This document shows positions 24,401 to 32,782 of a stretch of 64,000 nucleotides of DNA, one piece after another (the stretch's first letter is position 1; the number at the start of each line of letters is the position of its first letter). A program made the position numbers and the translations under genes. Under the pieces are notes generated by a model. That model had not been told where the DNA came from. It worked only from the letters and a program-made list of their open reading frames with translations, and ran no database searches. Source of the stretch: Mediterraneibacter gnavus ATCC 29149 (GTDB lineage Bacteria; Bacillota; Clostridia; Lachnospirales; Lachnospiraceae); the NCBI RefSeq assembly GCF_008121495.1, contig NZ_CP043051.1:2499001-2563000 (forward strand), given 5' to 3'.

Positions 24401-24492
24401 GCGTTACCAAAGAAGCACTGCGGGAACGATTAAAACAAGTGTTTGAAGATTCAGGCGTAGATGTTTGGGAGACGGAATTTGTCTGGGAATAA
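21433..24492 (+). CDS. fkp: Bifunctional L-fucokinase / L-fucose-1-phosphate guanylyltransferase
   Basis: A 1019-aa two-domain enzyme of the Fkp type, making GDP-L-fucose from free L-fucose, ATP and GTP. The N-terminal half is the pyrophosphorylase domain (IPDPDGKRIGSGGATLHVL at ~77-95, HSGGDSKRVPQYS, and GRGSTLFDEF). The C-terminal third is a GHMP kinase: substrate loop WGGGWTDTPPYCNENGG, ATP-binding PKGSGLGTSSILSG (~788-801), and the closing SGAGGGGFLQVIL. The ATG overlaps the upstream stop region (TAAATG), so the two genes are coupled. No gmd/fcl genes are nearby, so fucose for this polymer would come by salvage, for example from host glycans. Confidence 0.87.
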   Translation: MQNQMNKYRRLKNLFLRQSYLDAWEDYQRSILKKSFPKWDYIVLTASNEEQGKAFQKQIEYRSEKGVLPDATKFLVIPDPDGKRIGSGGATLHVLRTLSEREGFLGDFHGKRILVIHSGGDSKRVPQYSVCGKLFSPVPRELPDGRGSTLFDEFLIGMSGVPSRFKEGMLVLSGDVLLLFNPLQIDAQFSGAAAISMKSPAEIGKDHGVFLNDGTDHVKKFLHKQPLDTLLNLGAVNDQGNVDLDTGAVLCDANLVSALFSLISDHGEVNEKKYQMFVNEQSRISFYGDFLYPLASDSTLEQYYNEQPEGTYCEELMVCRKKIWETLCKFQMKLVCLSPAEFIHFGTTTELLKLLTEEINDYEFLDWRPNVFTNTQRVESAIHDGLLEKDVVLEDGCYIESSWLAGSTVVKRGAIVSQMILQDMTVPEDTVWHGIRLKEQNAYLVRTYAVTDNPKKTLEENAGFLKGTLQTFLEDNGLCTDDLWDTQDHSLWNAKLYSAHPAQDQAAEEALLLWKMSCKEADEEEVCAWKARKRYSLCESFAQGDTAHFVEWNEELENRILIERFLKALKGGENYIAALKIFGEEELNEKQYEILMEKADHMEFSEKIRVLYAISRSMKYQSVTFHGASYDLVEQKCFSEIQKMLFQKSFIRHAADYKIAKEVVQIKLPVRVNWGGGWTDTPPYCNENGGVVLNAPILLKGEKPIEVEIKKIPEYRIEFASLDFYAYGKAETVEEIQDCHNPYDSFALHKAALIACGVIPLDGHAELREILKKMGGGFYLSTKVCNVPKGSGLGTSSILSGACVKAIGEFLGQSWSDSQVYELVLNMEQIMSTGGGWQDQVGGLTPGVKYITSRPGIRQKIHVTYLELDQDTKKELQERFVLIYTGQRRLARNLLREVVGNYIGGRRESIEALKEMKRLAVLMRFELEQGNIDAFAKLLNEHWEVSKLLDQGSTNTCIDQIFESCEDMIDGRFISGAGGGGFLQVILKRGVTKEALRERLKQVFEDSGVDVWETEFVWE

Positions 24493-24516
24493 AATGCAAA
24501 ATGAGAGGAAAGAAAA

Positions 24517-25980
24517 ATGAATTATATCAGCAGAAAAATAGGATTATGCATATGTGCAGTACAACTGATCGCATCGGCAGTGTTTTTTGTAGCGCTGTGG
24601 CTTATGAATTTATTGCCGGCAAAATATGTCACAATAATCGGACTGGTACTTCTGCTTTTCTTTGTATGCGTGGTATCCACGCAGCTTCTTTCTAAAAAGA
24701 AGGGAATTGCGGGAAAAGTAATCAGTATTTTATTAAGCATTGGGCTGATTTTCGGATCCTATTATATTTTTAAGACAACAAATGTAATTGAAAATATCAG
24801 TGGCGGAGATACGAAAGTCACGAAAATGGTGGTAGCGGTCAAGGAATCGGATCCGGCTGAAAAACTGGAAGATGCAGCATCGTATCAGTTTGGTGTGCAG
24901 TACGCATTGCAGCGTTCGGATGTGGAGGCAGCAGTTGCAAATATCAATGAGAAACTGGGAAGCCAGATTGCGGCCGTGGAGTATGGATCCGTTGCAGAAC
25001 AGGCAGCAGCACTTCACAGCGGCGAAGTTCAGGCAATTATCTACAATGATGCATACAGCCAGATGTTGGAAGAAGGGCTTGGCGAGGAACAGGAAAACTT
25101 TAAAGTCATCTATACATATGAAGTGAAATCGAAGGTAGAAAATAAAGCAGCACAGGTAGAGGTAAAAGATGAGACATTTACCGTGTACATCAGTGGAATT
25201 GACGTGTACGGTGCGATTGAAACGAACAGCAGAAGTGATGTGAATATTCTGGCAGTCGTCAATCCAAATACACATCAGGTACTTCTGGTGACAACTCCGA
25301 GAGATTACTATGTGCAGATTCCGGGAATTTCCGGAGATATGCGGGATAAACTGACACATGCCGGAATTTATGGAGTGGATGCGTCCATGTCTACGTTGGG
25401 GCAGTTGTATAATACAAGCATTGAGTTCTATGCAAGAGTGAACTTTACGTCTCTGGTAGAAATGGTGGATGCACTTGGTGGAATCGATGTGATCTCAGAA
25501 CAGGCATTTACAACAAGTGATGACAGTGGACTGGTTATGGATGTAATCCAGGGAGAAAATCATTTCAATGGAGAACAGGCACTGGCATTTGCAAGAGAAC
25601 GGCAAAATGTGGATGGCGGTGATTTCCAGCGTGGAAGAAATCAGCAGGCTGTGATCACAGCGATGATCAAGAAAGCAATTTCACCGGCAATTTTGACCGG
25701 AGCGAATGGTCTGCTTAACAGTGTCAGTGGAAATGTAGATACAAATATGTCAACAGAGCAGATTCAGACATTGGTTAAAAATCAGCTTTCAGAAGGCGGA
25801 GCATGGAATATCAAATCGATGTCTGCAGAAGGAATGGGAGATACACAAGAGTGCTTTTCCATGGTGGGAACACCACTGTATGTCACACAGCCGGATCAGA
25901 ATTCAGTGGCAGCGATTCAGACAGCAATTGCTGCAGTAAAAGCCGGAGAAACATTTTCGGATTCAGAAATCGCACAATAA
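24517..25980 (+). CDS. LCP-family (LytR-CpsA-Psr) polymer ligase with extra periplasmic domain
   Basis: A 487-aa membrane protein that probably transfers the finished polysaccharide from its lipid carrier to peptidoglycan. Membrane helices lie at residues ~8-30, 36-56 and 66-84. Residues ~103-205 form an additional extracytoplasmic domain (KMVVAVKESDPAEKLEDA, then SGEVQAIIYNDAY) with a periplasmic-binding-protein-like look. The LCP domain runs from ~221 to the end: SRSDVNIL with the conserved Arg/Asp, TTPRDYYVQIPG, RDKLTHAGIYG, DALGGIDV and FARERQN. RBS AGAGGAAAG. It sits third in the cluster. Confidence 0.88.
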   Translation: MNYISRKIGLCICAVQLIASAVFFVALWLMNLLPAKYVTIIGLVLLLFFVCVVSTQLLSKKKGIAGKVISILLSIGLIFGSYYIFKTTNVIENISGGDTKVTKMVVAVKESDPAEKLEDAASYQFGVQYALQRSDVEAAVANINEKLGSQIAAVEYGSVAEQAAALHSGEVQAIIYNDAYSQMLEEGLGEEQENFKVIYTYEVKSKVENKAAQVEVKDETFTVYISGIDVYGAIETNSRSDVNILAVVNPNTHQVLLVTTPRDYYVQIPGISGDMRDKLTHAGIYGVDASMSTLGQLYNTSIEFYARVNFTSLVEMVDALGGIDVISEQAFTTSDDSGLVMDVIQGENHFNGEQALAFARERQNVDGGDFQRGRNQQAVITAMIKKAISPAILTGANGLLNSVSGNVDTNMSTEQIQTLVKNQLSEGGAWNIKSMSAEGMGDTQECFSMVGTPLYVTQPDQNSVAAIQTAIAAVKAGETFSDSEIAQ

Positions 25981-26008
25981 AGAATTGTGAGAAAGGACAG
26001 CGCGGTAA

Positions 26009-27238
26009 ATGATGAGCAACAAGATAAATGTACCGTTTTCGCCGCCGGACATTAAAGAGGAAGAAATACAGGAAGTCGCCAGAGCTTTGCGAAGCGGATG
26101 GATCACAACCGGACCAAGGACCAAGGAATTTGAAAAACAAATTGCAGAATCTGTTGGAACAAAACGGGCAGTCTGTCTGAACTCTGCAACAGCATGTATG
26201 GAAATGGTACTTCGTGCAATGGGAATCGGTGCGGGAGATGAAGTGATCACAACTGCATATACTTACACAGCAACCTGTAGTGCAATTTGCCATACAGGGG
26301 CTGTGCCGATCCTTGTGGATACTTTGCCAGATTCCTATGAAATGGATCCGCAGAAGGTGAGAGAAGCTGTTACGGAGCGAACAAAAGCGGTTATTTGTGT
26401 AGATCTTGCAGGAATTGTGTACAGCAAGTACGATGAGATTTTTAAAATAGCAGAAGAGAAAAGAGCACTTTTTCATGCAGGCTGCGAACGGCAGAAAAAA
26501 CTGGGCAGGATACTGGTTATGGCGGATGCGGCACATGCATTTGGAGCATCACACGAACATAAGATGTGCGGCCAGATCGCAGACTTTACCTGTTATTCTT
26601 TTCATGCCGTGAAAAATCTGACGACAGCGGAGGGCGGTGCCCTTGTATGGTCAGAGCAGATCGAACAGGCGGGGATAGACGGAGAGGAACTCTATAAAGA
26701 ATTTATGCTGCTCTCCCTCCATGGACAGTCTAAAGATGCATTGGAAAAAACAAGAGCCGGAGCCTGGGAATATGATGTGATCGCACCTTACTTCAAATGC
26801 AATATGACAGATATTACAGCGGCCATCGGCCTGTCACAATTGAAACGTTATCCGGAAATTTTGCATCGAAGAAGAAGTATCATAGAAAGATATGATGAAG
26901 CATTTAAGCAGTACCCGATTCAGGTTTTGAATCATTACGATACGGACCATATTTCCAATGGACATCTGTATTTGACAAGATTGCCGGGAAAGACAAGAGA
27001 AGCGTGCAATCAGATCATTTTGCAGCTTGCAGAGCAGGGAATTGCCAGCAACGTGCATTATAAGCCGCTTCCGCTATTGACGGCTTACAAGAATATGGGA
27101 TTTCAGATGGAAGATTATCCCAATTCTTATCGGATGTTTGAGAACGAGATCACACTTCCGCTGCATACGTGTTTAAGTGATGAACAGGTTTCGTATGTGA
27201 CTGAAAAATTTACAGAAATATTGAGGAAAAATCAGTAA
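26009..27238 (+). CDS. DegT/DnrJ/EryC1/StrS-family sugar aminotransferase
   Basis: A 409-aa PLP enzyme that aminates a nucleotide keto-sugar, for example the 4-keto sugar in the UDP-N-acetylbacillosamine route. Signature pieces: SGWITTGPRTKEFE at the start, LNSATACMEMVLRAM, ADAAHAFGA, and the PLP lysine Lys202 in YSFHAVKNLTTAEGGALV; the C-terminal HYKPLPLL is also typical. Start ATG 26009 is preceded by AAAGGACAG. The stop overlaps the ATG of the next gene, a PglC-like transferase, a pairing seen in bacillosamine-type pathways. The 4,6-dehydratase that would make its substrate is not in the window. Confidence 0.88.
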   Translation: MMSNKINVPFSPPDIKEEEIQEVARALRSGWITTGPRTKEFEKQIAESVGTKRAVCLNSATACMEMVLRAMGIGAGDEVITTAYTYTATCSAICHTGAVPILVDTLPDSYEMDPQKVREAVTERTKAVICVDLAGIVYSKYDEIFKIAEEKRALFHAGCERQKKLGRILVMADAAHAFGASHEHKMCGQIADFTCYSFHAVKNLTTAEGGALVWSEQIEQAGIDGEELYKEFMLLSLHGQSKDALEKTRAGAWEYDVIAPYFKCNMTDITAAIGLSQLKRYPEILHRRRSIIERYDEAFKQYPIQVLNHYDTDHISNGHLYLTRLPGKTREACNQIILQLAEQGIASNVHYKPLPLLTAYKNMGFQMEDYPNSYRMFENEITLPLHTCLSDEQVSYVTEKFTEILRKNQ

Positions 27239-27933
27239 TGATAAAATGGGAAAACTTACCGGAGCGAATCAAAAATGAAAAAACTTATCCATATTATGAA
27301 CTGCTGCAGCAAAAGAAAATACAAATTTTATGGAAAAGGGTTCTTGATTTTTTTTGTGCGGTTGTTTTGACTGTACTCCTATCTCCGGTGATGCTGCTGA
27401 TTGCAGCGGCCATTAAACTGGATACGAAAGGACCGATCTTTTACAGGCAGACACGTGTCACCAGATATGGGATGACCTATCGAATTTTTAAATTTCGAAC
27501 CATGATTACAGGTGCAGATAAAAAGGGGCCGCTTGTCACCAGCAGTCAGGACGATCGTGTGACAAAAGTTGGAAAACTGTTACGAAAAATTCGTCTGGAT
27601 GAACTGCCGCAGCTGTTGAATGTGTTAAAAGGTGAGATGAGCTTTGTGGGAACACGGCCGGAAGTTGAGAAATATGTCGATCAGTATTCGGAGGAGATGA
27701 TGGCGACGCTGTTTCTCCCGGCAGGTATTACATCCTATGCAAGTATTATGTATAAAGATGAAGATGAACGGATTGGCGCATATCAGAAACAAACCGGAAA
27801 GAGTGTGGATGAAATTTACAGAGAATATATTCTTCCGGAAAAGATGAAGTACAATCTGAAATATCTGAAGGAATTTAGTATCTGGAGAGATATGAAGCTG
27901 ATGCTGATGACAGTAGCAGCGGTTTTAAAATAG
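27238..27933 (+). CDS. PglC-like initiating phosphoglycosyl transferase
   Basis: A 231-aa protein transferring a sugar-1-phosphate to undecaprenyl phosphate. It is the small monotopic type: one reentrant hydrophobic segment ([20 protein letters not shown], residues ~31-50), then the catalytic core with [52 protein letters not shown], and a short C-terminal amphipathic part. The large N-terminal membrane domain of the first transferase is absent. The ATG overlaps the aminotransferase stop (TAATG). It may be the only intact initiating enzyme of this cluster. Confidence 0.9.
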   Translation: MIKWENLPERIKNEKTYPYYELLQQKKIQILWKRVLDFFCAVVLTVLLSPVMLLIAAAIKLDTKGPIFYRQTRVTRYGMTYRIFKFRTMITGADKKGPLVTSSQDDRVTKVGKLLRKIRLDELPQLLNVLKGEMSFVGTRPEVEKYVDQYSEEMMATLFLPAGITSYASIMYKDEDERIGAYQKQTGKSVDEIYREYILPEKMKYNLKYLKEFSIWRDMKLMLMTVAAVLK

Positions 27934-27954
27934 CAGTTTGGAAGAGGAATGAGA

Positions 27955-29181
27955 ATGAGCAAAGTAGCAGTGATTACCATGGGAGTAAAATTGGACGGCG
28001 AAAAAGGATACACAAGATTTCGGTATTTGTGTGAATTTCTCGTGAAAAAAGGATACGAAGTAGATCTGATCACGACTACCTTTCAACATTGGGAAAAAAA
28101 GCAAAGGGATCTGGAATCTGTTGACCAGAAAAGCTACCCATTTGGGATCAAATTTATATATGAGCCGGGATATCGGAAAAATATCGATTTGAGAAGAGTA
28201 AGAAGTCATAAAATTGCAGCAGAAAATTTAAGAAAGTTACTGGAAAAAGAAGGGGACTATGATCTGATCTATGCAGAAATCCCTCCAAATGACGTGGCAC
28301 TTGCAGCGGCAGAGTATGCGCATCGAAACAAGATCCCGTTTGTGGCAGATGTAAACGATCTCTGGCCGGAAGCAATGCGTATGGTTTTTGATATTCCGAT
28401 CGTCAGCGATCTTTTATTTTATCCGCTCAAAAGGGATGCAGAAAAGGTGTATTCGCTGACATCCGGTGTCATTGGAACATCGGACGAATATCGTGACAGA
28501 CCGTTTTTAAATCAAAAGCGGGATGTGTTAAAGGAAACGGTATATGTTGGAAATGAAATTTCCGTATTTGACAGAGAAGCAGAACAGCATGCGGATGAAG
28601 TACAAAAAGAGGAAGGCACATTTTGGGTGACATATGCAGGGACAATTGGAACGAGCTATGACATTCGTACCATGGTACTGGCTGCAGAGGAGTTGATGAA
28701 GCAGGGAAAAACGAAGATCCGGTTTCAGATACTGGGAGACGGTCCGACGAGAGAGATGCTGGAAAATCTGGCAAAAGAGCGCAAGATCCAAAATGTAAAA
28801 TTTACAGGATATGTGCCGTATGAACAGATGGCGGCATATCTGGTGAAATCAGATGTTTTGATCAATTCGTTTGTGCGAAAGGCACCGCAAAGTATTGTCA
28901 CGAAAATCGGAGATTATCTGGCGGCGGGAAAACCGATGATCAATACGTGTATGAGTCCGGAATTTCGAAAGAAAGTGGAGCAGGACGGATTTGGGATCAA
29001 TATTGAGCCAGAAGACGTCAGGGAGCTGGTAAATGCCGTGGAGTGGATGTACGAAAATGAGGCAGAAAGAAACGACATGGGAAACCGGGCAAGGAAGATT
29101 GCAGAAGAACAGTTCGACCGACCGGTATCCTATGGGAAAATAGAAGCAATGATCAGCAGTCTGATCACAAAGAGAAAGTAA
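27955..29181 (+). CDS. Family 4 glycosyltransferase (GT-B fold)
   Basis: A 408-aa WbuB/RfaG-like transferase. The ATG at 27955 (MSKVAV) is favoured: GAGG lies 7 bases upstream, while the ATG at 27949 touches the RBS. The N-terminal acceptor domain has YTRFRYLCEFLVKKGYEVDLIT and FVADVNDLWPEAMR; the C-terminal donor domain has TYAGTIGTSYDIRTMV, FQILGDGPTREML, FTGYVPYEQM and GDYLAAGKPMINT. It probably adds the second sugar after the PglC-like enzyme, which precedes it. Donor unknown. Confidence 0.85.
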   Translation: MSKVAVITMGVKLDGEKGYTRFRYLCEFLVKKGYEVDLITTTFQHWEKKQRDLESVDQKSYPFGIKFIYEPGYRKNIDLRRVRSHKIAAENLRKLLEKEGDYDLIYAEIPPNDVALAAAEYAHRNKIPFVADVNDLWPEAMRMVFDIPIVSDLLFYPLKRDAEKVYSLTSGVIGTSDEYRDRPFLNQKRDVLKETVYVGNEISVFDREAEQHADEVQKEEGTFWVTYAGTIGTSYDIRTMVLAAEELMKQGKTKIRFQILGDGPTREMLENLAKERKIQNVKFTGYVPYEQMAAYLVKSDVLINSFVRKAPQSIVTKIGDYLAAGKPMINTCMSPEFRKKVEQDGFGINIEPEDVRELVNAVEWMYENEAERNDMGNRARKIAEEQFDRPVSYGKIEAMISSLITKRK

Positions 29182-29194
29182 AGGCAGGATAAAA

Positions 29195-30262
29195 ATGAGA
29201 CCGGTATTTAGTGTGGTGATGCCAACATATGGTGTAGAAAAGTATATTGAGAAAGCAATCCGAAGTGTTCAGGCACAAACATTTGAAAACTGGGAGCTGC
29301 TTGTGATTGATGATTGTACTTGTGATCAAAGTGCAGAGATTGCCTGCGAAATTGCAAAAACAGATTCTCGTATCCGCATCGTACATCACGAAATAAACCA
29401 GGGGCTTAGTGCTGCAAGAAACACAGGGATCCAAGAGGCAGTCGGAGAATATATCTGGTTTATGGATCCGGATGATTGGGTGGAACCGGAATTGATGCAG
29501 GCTGTAGCGGCATCGTTGGAGAAAAACCGTGCAGAAATGGTTCTGTTTGGACTGCAGGAAGAGTATTATGCTCCGGACGGACACCTGCAGTATTCCCATC
29601 CGATCTCTCCGACAGAACAGTATTTTACCACTCAGGAAACACTGCGGAAAGAGTTCATCCGGCTGGAGCAGCAGACGCTGTATGGATATGCCTGGAACAA
29701 ATTTTATAACCTGGATTATCTGAGATCACAGAATCTGTGGTATACCGATGTGAAATTGATCGAAGATATCAAATTTAATGTCGAATATTGTATGAATATT
29801 CAAAGAATGAATCTATTGGCAATCACACCGTACCATTATGCAAAACGAGTGGAAATGAACCTGACAAACAAATTTGTGGAAAATTATTATGAACTTCACG
29901 AATGGAGAATTGCGATGATACTCAATCAGTATCGCAGCTGGAAGCTTGATAATGAGAATGTACGGGCAATACTGGGCGGATTGTATGGAAGATATATTCT
30001 TTCCGCACTGCAGAGAAACTGCAGCAAAGAAGCAAACATGTCATATAGGATGCGAAAAAAATGGTGCAGGAATTTGTTTGAAAGACCTTTGTTCCGGGAA
30101 TTGATACCGGGAGCGAAAGCGAAGGACAGCTTCAGTTTAAAAATTGCATTGAGATGTCTGAAATGGAAACAGGTTGGGCTCTGTCTGGTTTTAGGAAGAG
30201 GAATCTATCTGGTCAGAGAAAAGATGCCGGTACTTTACTCCAAAGTCAAGGCAGAAAGGTAA
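29195..30262 (+). CDS. Family 2 glycosyltransferase
   Basis: A 355-aa GT-A enzyme. N-terminal domain: FSVVMPTYGVEKYIEKAIRS, VIDDCTCDQSAEIA, GLSAARNTGIQEA and the metal-binding WFMDPDDWVEP. The C-terminal third is basic and lacks clear membrane helices. RBS AGGCAGGAT. Tight spacing (13 bp after the previous stop, 3 bp to the next start) places it in the same transcript. Donor and acceptor unknown. Confidence 0.87.
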   Translation: MRPVFSVVMPTYGVEKYIEKAIRSVQAQTFENWELLVIDDCTCDQSAEIACEIAKTDSRIRIVHHEINQGLSAARNTGIQEAVGEYIWFMDPDDWVEPELMQAVAASLEKNRAEMVLFGLQEEYYAPDGHLQYSHPISPTEQYFTTQETLRKEFIRLEQQTLYGYAWNKFYNLDYLRSQNLWYTDVKLIEDIKFNVEYCMNIQRMNLLAITPYHYAKRVEMNLTNKFVENYYELHEWRIAMILNQYRSWKLDNENVRAILGGLYGRYILSALQRNCSKEANMSYRMRKKWCRNLFERPLFRELIPGAKAKDSFSLKIALRCLKWKQVGLCLVLGRGIYLVREKMPVLYSKVKAER

Positions 30263-30265
30263 AAA

Positions 30266-31651
30266 ATGATGACACGATTAAGGCGATACGAAGAGAACGT
30301 AGAATTGATCTTTAAAATTTTATATTTCCTGCTCGCAGCAGGAACATTTTGCCCGTTCATTTACGATTCATCGCTGCAGCCAATTCTGGTGAAAATGGTG
30401 CTGGGAGTTGGAGGGATTCTTCTATTTCTCCGGGCAGCGGATTGGAAGCATTACATTCGTATGCCGGGACTGTCGTGGATGGCGTTGTTCGTTCTGAGTT
30501 TTCTATTGTCCTCCTTTATGAACAGAAGATATGGAATGTCTGAAAATTTCAAATGGATGATCTGGATGATCTTGCAGATGGGATGTTTGTATACTTGTAA
30601 GCTGGATCGGAGCAGGGAATCTTATGAGAAGGAATTTCGGATTTTATCCCATGTGATGCTGGGGTACAGTATGATCGCAGCAATATGTTCTTTCTGGCAG
30701 CTGCTTCAGGGAACCGCACTGAAGTGGATCACACAAAGTGGTGAAGTCATGCTGTCAGGATACCACTGGGGAAGGCTGTGGGGCATTTATACCGATCCAA
30801 ATTACGGTGCAGGATTTCATGCCCTTTGTACATTGATGGCGTTGTACTTTTTTTGGAATGTAAAAAAATGGTGGAGATACATCTATCTGTTTCCAATGCT
30901 GCTTTCTGTGCTGTACATCGGATTTTCAGATTCCAGAACCAGTGCATTGATGTTGTGCGCAGGATGTGGTGCGTATTTTCTGTTCACTCAGATACAGTCA
31001 GCAGATAAGAAGGACAGAACAAAGCGGGGGATTGCAGGAGGGCTGATGATCGCAGCGGCAGTGATCCTGGTATTTTCCGGAATGCATCTCATGAAAAAAG
31101 CATACAATCAGCAGCAGGTACCTGTGGCAGAAAATACGCAGGCGGTGGATCCGGTGCAGAAACCACAGGAGATACAAACCGGGAGAGAACAGGATCTGCA
31201 GAAGGACGTCAGCAATGGCCGGATTCAGCTCTGGAAAAGCGGTATTGAGATCTGGAAGACATCTCCGGTATATGGAACAGGGTATTCCACGGTGGTGGAT
31301 TATGCAAAGGAGAACGTAAAAGGAACATACATTATAGAAAATTCGCAGGGAGATTACCACAATCTCCATAATCAGCTGATCAATGTGCTGGTGTATCAGG
31401 GAAGTATCGGGGCAATTTTGCTTGTAGGGATGTTTCTCTATTTTTGCCGGTATATTTGGAAAGCATTTCAAAAATCCGGGATAAGAAATTACGACGGGAT
31501 GCTGTTATGTTCCATTTTGATGATATTGATCGCAATGATGTTTTTACTGGAAGGGTTTTATACCAATTCGCCGGGAGCATGTATATTCTGGGTATTTGGC
31601 GGATATCTGATCCATGGAATTTATCAGGATCAAGAGCAGACAGTGAAATAA
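30266..31651 (+). CDS. Wzy-like polymerase / O-antigen ligase family membrane protein
   Basis: A 461-aa protein with about 11-12 membrane helices. The large extracytoplasmic loop near residues 285-375 carries the Wzy_C-type motifs WKSGIEIWKTSPVYGTGYST and YHNLHNQLINVLVYQG (conserved His-Asn-Leu-His), found in the O-antigen ligase / polymerase superfamily. An earlier motif GIYTDPNYGAGFH is also typical. In a Wzx/Wzy cluster with a flippase this is the best candidate for the repeat-unit polymerase. A second membrane protein of related look follows at 36290. Confidence 0.83.
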   Translation: MMTRLRRYEENVELIFKILYFLLAAGTFCPFIYDSSLQPILVKMVLGVGGILLFLRAADWKHYIRMPGLSWMALFVLSFLLSSFMNRRYGMSENFKWMIWMILQMGCLYTCKLDRSRESYEKEFRILSHVMLGYSMIAAICSFWQLLQGTALKWITQSGEVMLSGYHWGRLWGIYTDPNYGAGFHALCTLMALYFFWNVKKWWRYIYLFPMLLSVLYIGFSDSRTSALMLCAGCGAYFLFTQIQSADKKDRTKRGIAGGLMIAAAVILVFSGMHLMKKAYNQQQVPVAENTQAVDPVQKPQEIQTGREQDLQKDVSNGRIQLWKSGIEIWKTSPVYGTGYSTVVDYAKENVKGTYIIENSQGDYHNLHNQLINVLVYQGSIGAILLVGMFLYFCRYIWKAFQKSGIRNYDGMLLCSILMILIAMMFLLEGFYTNSPGACIFWVFGGYLIHGIYQDQEQTVK

Positions 31652-31663
31652 AGGATGTAGTTT

Positions 31664-32782
31664 ATGAAGAAGAAAATACTGGTCGGATATATTATGGATG
31701 GAACATCCGGAGGCATTGATCGCTACCTGCTTCGATTTATAGAGCAGGTATGGGAAGAAGACATTCAGATTGATTTTTTGAGTGACCGCAGTGCATACGA
31801 GCTGAAGAAAAGATTAGAAAAATATAAAAGCAGAGTGTTTCAGGTATCCAGTTTATGGCATCCTGTGACACAGTATCGGCAGATGCAAAAGATTATCCAA
31901 GAGAACGGGTATGATGTTGTATATTTGAATATTTCAACAGCAATGGATTTTATTGGCGCAAAAGCTGCAAAAGATGCCGGTGTGAAGGAAGTGATCCTTC
32001 ACAGCCATTCGGGTGGAAATGACTGTGGGAATGTCTGTAAAAGACTGTTGTATGACGTACTGCACAAAATCTGCAGAACCTTTTTATTCCGTCTCGGAAC
32101 ACGGCATTATGCCTGTTCGAAATCAGCGGGATACTGGATGTATCCCAAACGAATCGTAGAATCCGAAGCATTCCAAATATTGTATAATGCAGTTGATATG
32201 GAGTATTACCGGTATGATGAAGAGATGAGAAAACAAGTGCGCATGGAAATGCAGGTTCCCCGGACAGATACGTTGGTTCTCGGACATGTTGGAAATTTCT
32301 GTTATCAGAAAAACCAGGAGTTTCTGGTTCGGGTGATGGCTGAGGTTTTAAAAAGATGTCCCAATGCCCGGTTATGGTGCCTTGGAAAAGGGGAAAATGA
32401 GCAAAAAATCCGAAAATTAGCACAAAAGTTTCATATAGAGGAACAGATACGGTTTCCGGGACAAAAAGAAGACATCGGATCTTATTATCAGGGAATGGAT
32501 GTTTTTGTACTGCCCTCCAGATTTGAAGGACTTCCTCTTGTAGGGATAGAGGCACAGTGTATGCAGCTACCGTGTGTATTTAGTGATGCGATTACAAAAG
32601 AAGTTCAGATACAGGATCACTGTGTGTTTTTAAGCCTGCATAAATCACCGGAAATCTGGGCAGAAGAGATTTTAAAAATATCCAGGTATGACAGAACGCA
32701 GGTGCAGATGACAGAACAGATGAAGTGCTATACATTGGAAGAGCAGAGAAAACAGATGAGGAGATGGATATGTCTTTGGTAA
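31664..32782 (+). CDS. Family 4 glycosyltransferase
   Basis: A 372-aa GT-B enzyme. N-terminal: YIMDGTSGGIDRYLLRFIEQ, GYDVVYLNISTAM, VILHSHSGGN, HYACSKSAGYWM. C-terminal: LGHVGNFCYQKNQEFLVRVM, WCLGKGENEQKI, RFPGQKEDI, MDVFVLPSRFEGLPLVGIEA, the EpsF/CpsF-like EGLP-E pattern that binds the nucleotide. It shares its plan with the gene at 39573. The 3' end overlaps the next gene by 13 bases. Confidence 0.88.
   Translation: MKKKILVGYIMDGTSGGIDRYLLRFIEQVWEEDIQIDFLSDRSAYELKKRLEKYKSRVFQVSSLWHPVTQYRQMQKIIQENGYDVVYLNISTAMDFIGAKAAKDAGVKEVILHSHSGGNDCGNVCKRLLYDVLHKICRTFLFRLGTRHYACSKSAGYWMYPKRIVESEAFQILYNAVDMEYYRYDEEMRKQVRMEMQVPRTDTLVLGHVGNFCYQKNQEFLVRVMAEVLKRCPNARLWCLGKGENEQKIRKLAQKFHIEEQIRFPGQKEDIGSYYQGMDVFVLPSRFEGLPLVGIEAQCMQLPCVFSDAITKEVQIQDHCVFLSLHKSPEIWAEEILKISRYDRTQVQMTEQMKCYTLEEQRKQMRRWICLW

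Noticed and set aside
24733..25359. 208-aa minus-strand frame inside the LCP gene
   Set aside because: Shadow frame rich in Cys, His and Ile; the plus-strand LCP motifs are clear.
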